The translations under genes and the position numbers were made by a program. From Stercorarius parasiticus (Eukaryota; Chordata; Aves; Charadriiformes; Stercorariidae), in contig VWZL01002568.1 of the NCBI GenBank assembly GCA_013396915.1, forward strand, positions 203,294-267,293: 64,000 nucleotides of DNA, read 5' to 3'. The notes under the pieces were generated by a model, which had not been told where the DNA came from, did not search any database, and was given only the letters and a program-made list of their open reading frames with translations. This document shows, in pieces, positions 58,401-64,000 of the stretch (positions within the stretch are counted from its first letter, which is position 1; the number at the start of each line of letters is the position of its first letter).

Positions 58401-58845
58401 GTCACCTAGTTCTGGCTCTCTGCCCCTTCTTCCGTATATCGTATTGACGTTACGGTGTTAATTTGATTTTAAGTTGATGAGACAAGCCACGTGTTTGCAG
58501 TCAAGCACAGGCTCAATACTTTACTAAAAGGAGCCTTGTGTAGGTACCTAAATAGTAACTGAGCCAATTGCTTTGACAAGCTGCGAGATGTGCAGCCAGG
58601 AGCTTTCACTTAAATTAGGTCTTTGTTAGAATTACAATTGGCAGGGCTGGGAAAGGTGACACTGATGCCTTAAAGGAAGCATACAGCATACAGGATGATC
58701 ATTTACCTGTCCATCAAAGAAGAAGAAGAAGAAAATAAAGTGATGGGGAAAAAAAGGCTAGTTTCCTGTCTGATTGGCAAAGAGAATGAGGCGTTTTGCT
58801 TTAAAAATGTAGTTCCAGTCAATCCAAGATAGCTTCTTGGGCTCT
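55497..58845. other. Noncoding region, about 3.3 kb
   Basis: No supported gene. A short GAA microsatellite lies at 58716-58735. Small frames around 55811-56242 and 56325-57071 on both strands show no family resemblance. Confidence 0.55.
58716..58735 (+). repeat. GAA microsatellite
   Basis: About six tandem AAG/GAA units, purine only. Confidence 0.85.
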
Positions 58846-59120
58846 TCTTGGTGGTACCCGGCGACAGGACAAGGGGCAATGGGCACAAACTGAAACACGG
58901 GAAGTTCCATCTCAACATGAGGAGGAACTTCTTTCCTGTGAGGGTGGCAGAGCCCTGGCACAGGCTGCCCAGAGAGGTGGTGGAGTCTCCGTCTCTGGAG
59001 ACATTCCAAACCCACCTGGACGCGTTCCTGTGCCACCTGCTCTGGGTGACCCTGCTCTGGCAGGGGTGGGACTAGATGATCTCCAGAGGTCCCTTCCAAC
59101 CCCGACCATTCTGTGATTCC
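58846..59120 (+). mobile_element. CR1 LINE 3' fragment (GATCTCCAGAGG type)
   Basis: Forward CR1, near twin of 19641-19920. The frame reads [20 protein letters not shown] and [20 protein letters not shown], followed by ACTAGATGATCTCCAGAGGTC and ATTCTGTGATTCCCTGTG. It starts at nearly the same element position as its twin (GTGGTACCCGGCGACAGGAC against GTGGTGCCCAGTGACAGGAC). No catalytic domains. Confidence 0.95.
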
Positions 59121-61115
59121 CTGTGTTGTTCAGAGTTATGCAGTAGGAAAGAGATGCGAGTAGGTCTTTGGGATGTTGTGCAGCCTCTGCCAAAGTTTGG
59201 AATGTACCATCACTATGAGACTTCTAGATCTTTGATCATGATGAGACATTACTGCCAAGCCACCGATTCTCTGCTCTCACAATAGCTTAGGTCAGCATTC
59301 TGCTGAAAGGTACCGACCAGGTGGATTGCTTCACAGTGCTCCTCTGGTGATGGGTGACATCCAGCAATGCTCATCATTCGTTAGAAAGTTATCCAGGTTC
59401 AACAAATGCTTCAGCAGAATTGTTTGGTGCAACAGAGGCAGTCAACAAGCTCTGTGATCCTTGATAAAAGAACACAGTCCAGTATGACAGAATATGAATT
59501 TTTGTACTCCCACCATTGGGTAATGCTGAAGCATGACCAATGAAAGACAGGGTGAAATTATTGTGTCTGCTGCTTAATTCAGATTTACTTTTTTTAGATA
59601 TATTGAATAGATAAATTCTTCATCCATTCTGTTCCAGGCTGGACATTATAAAAGCAGTATATAGAATGTACATTTATCTATATCCAGCTGCGTTTCAGTT
59701 ACCCAGGAAAAGGGGTTGCAGGTAGACCTTGGTTGTTTTTTTTCCCCCAGATGTCAGTGTGGTTAAGAAGGATGGAACAAAAGAAGCGTGTTTGTTACCT
59801 ATGGGATCAATAACTACATATGTGTGGCTCTGATTCTAGGAGAAAGAGAGGACTTCCTCTCCCTTGCTGTTTTAAGTTTCATGCTATGGGCTTTGATGAG
59901 AACTAAAACCATGTTTATTTATGTTAGGTGTGTCTTTAAACTTAGTTGAGAACTTCTTATAATATAATTCAGCACAGATATAAAATACGTCTTTAATTCG
60001 GCTTTGGAAGTTTATTACGCCAGGTGATGGTAACACAGGAATTATAGATCTCTCTGCCAGCTGAATTTGCTAAATATAGTTGTTTGAAGAGCTCAGTGTT
60101 ATTCTGTTACAGGCTTCTTGAAATAATATTTCTTTTCTTTGACTAAGTAGCATATTTCATATTACTGCCACTGTGTATTAAAACTCTGAATTATTTGGAA
60201 CCCATTTAAGCCATCCATTTGAGATTTAAGTACCTTGAATGTAACTCACGAAATGTGTTCAATGCATATGATGAAAATGCAAATCTAAATTATATTTCTG
60301 ATATAGAAGGTACCGTGATGGATTATTATTGATCTTGCTGAATCTAGTTTTTTCTCTAGTGCATGCAGTTTTTTAAACGTTAGAATTCGAACTGGAGTTT
60401 TATGTGCTTAATAAAAACCAGGGGCAGTTCTGGATGAAATTATAGCTAATTTATAAGCAGTGTAGAAAAATTACAAATTCTGTTGCCCTTGCTCAGGTTT
60501 AATTGTGATTGTTAGCCATTACTCAGAAGAAGAGAGTATCAAAATGAGTAAGGGAAGGGGATTTTGTGTCATGTACTGTACTTTATTACAATGCCATTTA
60601 ATCTACGGATCCCCATACATGAACAGAAAGAACTTTGCAATTTGTATATGTATTTAAGAATAAAAAGGTGTTCGTAAATGAATTTTAAAGCAGGTCTTTG
60701 AAGGTCGTAGTAGTTTTCCCATTGGAAAAAAAAAAAAGGCTTTACTGTGCAATTTTCTATTTTAACAAATATTGGTGCTGCTACAAAGAGGTTTTGCAAG
60801 CTTAAAAAAAAAAAATAATCTTGCATTCCATGAGATATTTGAATTCACATTGCGCTACTGACCTAAGCTGGTCTTATAATTCTAAAATTTCTAACTAAAA
60901 TTTCTCAAAGAATTGACTTTAGTTTAGAAAAAGGCTTTGCACAACAATGTATCTGTAAGTCTGTACTTTCCTAGTATAAGTGCAGAACAATTTTATATTG
61001 TTATAGGGTAGAGTAAACAGGCAGCTGATTATTTTAATTTTATTTCTGTGAGCCTTCTAAGAAAAAAATGCTAGTTAGAACAGAGCTGAACTAAGCCAGA
61101 TTGCTTACTTTTTTG
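59121..61115. other. Noncoding region, about 2 kb
   Basis: No supported gene. AT-rich with short A-runs near 60725 and 60805. Nothing else recognised. Confidence 0.55.
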
Positions 61116-61269
61116 ACCAGCCAAATCTTAAAAGTGCCCAATGTTGGGGAATCCACCACTTCCCTGGGGAGATTATTCCCCAGGGAGATTATTCCAATGG
61201 CTGATTGTTCTCATTGTCAAAAATTGTCCTCTTGTGCCCAATCGGAATCTCCCCAGGAGTAACTTGTAC

Positions 61270-61704
61270 CTATGACGCCTCGTGAAAAAAGGGGGTATCC
61301 ATCTTCTTTGTAGTCACCCTTGAAATACTGGAACATGGCGATAAGGTCTCCCCTAAGCTTTCTTCTTTTCTCANGTCTCTCTCCACAGAGATCCTGGCCA
61401 GCAGGGTACATCCCAGCCAGTGCTGCACTCCTGGATTATGTTTCCCCAGGTGCAAGACCTTACTCTTGTCCTTGTTAGCCCACTCTTCCAACCTCTCCAA
61501 GTCTTCCTGCAGGGTGACTCTGCCTTCTGAAATGTTCACTTTCCCACTCAGTTTGGTTTCATCAGCAGCCTTCATCAGGGTACGCTTGATCCCATCATCC
61601 ACACCACTTATGAAGATATTAAACAGCGTTGGGTCCAGTATTGATCCCTGGGGGACCCCACTTGTGACAGGTTGCCAGTTTGAGAAGGAGCTATTGACCA
61701 CCAC
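61270..61704 (-). pseudogene. Decayed CR1 reverse transcriptase fragment
   Basis: A 144-codon open stretch across the N. Near its start it carries SGVPQGSILDPTLFNIFI, the non-LTR reverse-transcriptase block that precedes the catalytic motif. The catalytic block then reads KAADETKLSG in place of the usual FADDTKL, so the second aspartate is replaced by glutamate and the phenylalanine by alanine. A Leu/Glu-rich helix (LQEDLERLEEWANKDKSKVL) and an HLGKHNP segment follow. Compared with the 15863-16063 fragment, about ten residues are missing just after EEWAN. Sequence after the N is ORF2 tail. It is inactive because it lacks endonuclease, palm start and intact catalytic residues. Confidence 0.85.
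61374..61374. other. Undetermined base marking a gap in CR1
   Basis: The N separates an ORF2-tail segment (CTTTCTTCTTTTCTC on +) from one lying nearer the reverse transcriptase (GTCTCTCTCCACAGAGATCC on +). By comparison with the CR1 layout at 8090-8843, a few hundred bases should lie between them. Confidence 0.65.
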
Positions 61705-61795
61705 CCTCGATCAGCCAGTTCCCACCCACTGCACACACCACTCGTCTACACCCAATGCATCAGTTTCTGTAGGAGGAGATCCTTCATATAATTCC

Positions 61796-62862
61796 CCTGG
61801 GTAACAAAGTTATCCTACCCAGTGCTCATAGGTGGTTTCTGAGAATTTTTTAATGCAAGATAATATCAAGGTGGCCATCTGAGGAAGGGATGGGTTAGTG
61901 GAAGTTGCCTTCAAGATCCAGTATAACCCCACTGCTTAAAGCTGTCATTTTGGCCAGTGGGATTCTTCCAAGCAAACGTGCATTACAGTAATTGTAAGAA
62001 TGCACAATCTTAGGTATTTCAATTTATTTCAAGAAATTCTGCACCTAAATAAGCAAACGTCTTTTTATGATTCCTCTTATCCTTGGTCCCATATCGAGCA
62101 CAGCAACTGATGCAATTATTTACCACAAACATTAACTGCAGAATGACTGTAAAGGCCCAAAGAATAACATTTTGATTTTCAGTATTAGGTGATTTCTGAT
62201 TAGCTAACCAGTCACACTAAGACAACAAGACAAAGTAGATCCAGTAATGATACAGAATTTAATCTGTAAGAAGATACTTGCATATTTGTTTTGTATTTTC
62301 TTGTGATTAACTGGCCATTTTCCTGAAAATCCTTTTGAAATTTTCTGTGGGCATTATTCATGCTCTTCTTCATATCAAGTTGTTTATAACACTTTAATGA
62401 AATTACTCTGTTACTTATTTATTTTCTCACTGCAGTCTTAGCAGCCAGGATCTCAGAATTAATTTTGCAGTAAAAGTAATTTTTTGTTGCTTAATAGGTA
62501 ATTCTGTAATAGTAAACATTCTCATAGAAAGCTAATTTAAAGAAGTCATCTCCTGAACAAGACTAAGAAAGGTGTTTTAGTTGTTAGTGTTTGAAACAGC
62601 AAGGAGATAAAGTTTTCTTCTGATCTCCAGTAGACCTTGTATAAGGGTAGAGGGTAGGAGCAGAGTGGGATTTGTCCCATGAACGACCCTGGGACACAGT
62701 TAGAGGACAATCATGTGGGAGGGGTTTGCAGCACGTCTGGAACAGGTTGTCCAGGTCACAGTACAAGGATGTTCTTTGCTGATTAATTCCCAAATGTTGC
62801 TTCCCTTGATTTGCAGCTTTGTTAAACTACTTCTCAAATATCTTGTCTGTCTTCTGTACTTA
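61796..62862. other. Noncoding region, about 1.1 kb
   Basis: No supported gene. The first part (to about 61960) could be a continuation of the older CR1, but I could not support it. Confidence 0.5.
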
Positions 62863-63193
62863 GTGGCCTTCCAGTCCCTCAAGGGGCTCCAGGAAAGCTG
62901 GGGAGGGACTTCTGATCAAGAAAAGGAGCGATAGGATGAGGAGAATGATTTTAAACTGAAAGAGGGGAGATTTAGGTTAGATCTTAGGAAGAAATTGTTT
63001 GCTGTGAGGGTGGTGAGCCCCTGGCCCAGGTTGCCCAGAGAAGCTGTGGCTGCCCCATCCCTGGAGGGGTTCAAGGCCAGGTTGGACGGGGCTTGGAGCA
63101 ACCTGGGCTGGTGGGAGGTGTCCCTGCCCAGGGCAGGGGGTGGCACTGGGGGGGCTTTAAGGTCCGTTCCAACACAAACCATCCTGATTCTAC
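62863..63193 (+). mobile_element. CR1 LINE copy, 331 bases
   Basis: Forward CR1 from GGCCTTCCAGTCCCTCAAGG to CGTTCCAACACAAACCATCC. The frame includes VVSPWPRLPREAVAAPSLEG and KARLDGAWSNLGWWEVSLPR, typical of the ORF2 tail running into the 3' UTR. The terminus is eroded: GATGATCTTTAAGG has become GGGGGGGCTTTAAGG, and only one octamer remnant remains. Same subfamily as 25940-26370. Confidence 0.95.
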
Positions 63194-64000
63194 TTGGGAC
63201 AATATCAAGGCAGCCGGATTGCTTCTGCCTGTTGCTCTGCTGTGATCCCTTGGAGGGAGAACAGTTTCAGATCAGGAAGTCATGCCATGTGTTCTGTAAT
63301 TTGGGGTTTTTCTGGTACTAGATCTAAGTAAAATGCGTTGCTTTTTGTACAGCACTATGTGTTTTGATGGGCGTATTTATCAATTAAAATATTACATGAG
63401 TAGCTTGACTTCGTGAGGTTAAGGCTAGCTTAATAAAATTCAGAACTAAATCTGCGTGTTTCGTGATGGTCTGTGAAACTGTATTTGAGCTGATTGGCCA
63501 TGAAAGCTGTGTGACAAGTGGTACAAATTTAGATATGAAAAAACGCATGCCTAGTCAGGCATGGAAGGCAGGAAAGATTTTCTCATTTTGTTTTCCATTT
63601 CAAGTTTCTGTAGTTCTGTTGCGTTTTTCCTGGGCTCTGCTGTTCTGGCTCCTGATATTAGATAGAAAAATTGCTAAGAAAACTAAGTAAGTGAAGAAAA
63701 AAATGTAATTAAAATGTTATATAATCTTCAGAGGCGCTTCTTCACATTATCTGTGATTAATCAGTAATGCATTGGAGATGTAGTTATCTGGTTTTAATCA
63801 TCCTAGATGTTCTAGCTGAAAATGCATTGTAAATGAGGAAAAAAGCAAAAGCAGAAAATCCTTTTGTATTCTCTATGTTTTATTTTTTATGGCGGTTTTT
63901 TTAATATTTATTTTCTCCATGTTAATTTTTCCACAGGAATCTGGGGTGGATGGGTTTTCTTAACGGTTTATGTAAAAGACAGTAGCATAATTGCATTCTG
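63194..64000. other. Noncoding flank
   Basis: No supported gene up to the window end. A 75-codon frame at 63463-63690 (+) ends in a hydrophobic stretch (SVVLLRFSWALLFWLLILD) but has no initiation, splice or family support. Confidence 0.55.

Larger units (their letters stand above)
61116..61795 (-). mobile_element. Older CR1-type LINE copy with RT remnant and gap
   Basis: Minus-strand copy of a more diverged CR1-like lineage. In element sense it runs from the reverse transcriptase (VTSGVPQGSILDPTLFNIFI) through the KSKVLHLGKHNP segment, then across the N at 61374, to the ORF2 tail and the start of the 3' region (GGAATAATCTCCCTGG and GTGGTGGATTCCCCAACAT-like). No terminal octamers or CTTCCAACC motif are left. 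A 16-base tandem duplication lies at 61164-61195. Boundaries are uncertain by about 25 bases on each side. Confidence 0.85.

Noticed and set aside
1..64000. tRNA, rRNA, snRNA, CRISPR arrays, phage or plasmid features
   Set aside because: None recognised. No cloverleaf-type tRNA boxes with proper spacing, no regular repeat-spacer structure and no bacterial gene organisation. The sequence is eukaryotic.

Overview
The window reads as vertebrate, almost certainly bird, nuclear DNA. The main evidence is at least sixteen 5'-truncated copies of the CR1 (chicken repeat 1) LINE retrotransposon. They are recognised by the conserved CR1 3' region (the conserved GTCC-rich 3' block, then a GATGATCT-type motif and an AAGGTCCCTTCCAACC-type motif) and by the terminal ATTCTATG/ATTCTGTG octamers. 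Turtles and crocodilians also carry CR1, so 'bird' is an inference from the 3'-end types and the low overall repeat load. The rest is AT-rich, single-copy-looking, intron-like or intergenic DNA. I found no multi-exon protein gene I could name, no tRNA or rRNA, no CRISPR and no bacterial-style operon. Nearly all open frames are either CR1 ORF2 fragments or chance frames.

Layout. CR1 copies on the + strand: 486-624, 2712-3144, 12159-12678, 19641-19920, 21341-21457, 25940-26370, 47884-48025, 58846-59120, 62863-63193. CR1 copies on the - strand: 8090-8843, 15491-16071, 18113-18292, 34192-34358, 51303-51528, 55411-55496, 61116-61795. They fall into four 3'-end types, so several CR1 subfamilies of different age are present. 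The 61116-61795 copy is the most decayed and still shows a damaged reverse transcriptase. The three undetermined bases (3050, 15691, 61374) all lie inside CR1 copies, at points where several hundred bases of CR1 body are missing. They are best read as unresolved assembly gaps.

Non-CR1 structure. There is a pure 119-base polypyrimidine tract (11813-11931), a degenerate TAGTAA-type repeat (6631-6726), several poly-A/T tracts, a perfect-stem inverted repeat at 41103-41147 and paired hairpins at 33297-33443. A possible minus-strand LTR or TATA-type promoter lies at 35270-35907, with a consensus splice donor and a plausible downstream exon at 34752-34858. Two stretches look like decayed coding sequence of unknown family (8844-9130 and 25490-25860, both minus). 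A GC-rich block at 5505-5790 and a block at 50150-50660 look like possible regulatory elements, but this cannot be shown without comparing species.

The most unusual observation is that two CR1 copies 5.5 kb apart on opposite strands (12608-12677 and 18138-18207) are identical over 70 bases. The identity includes about 20 bases beyond the normal CR1 3' terminus. That extra tail is the reverse complement of a CR1-internal segment, and in one copy it is followed by a second CR1 terminus. This suggests a lineage with a rearranged or transduced 3' end. I found no convincing new biological system beyond this.
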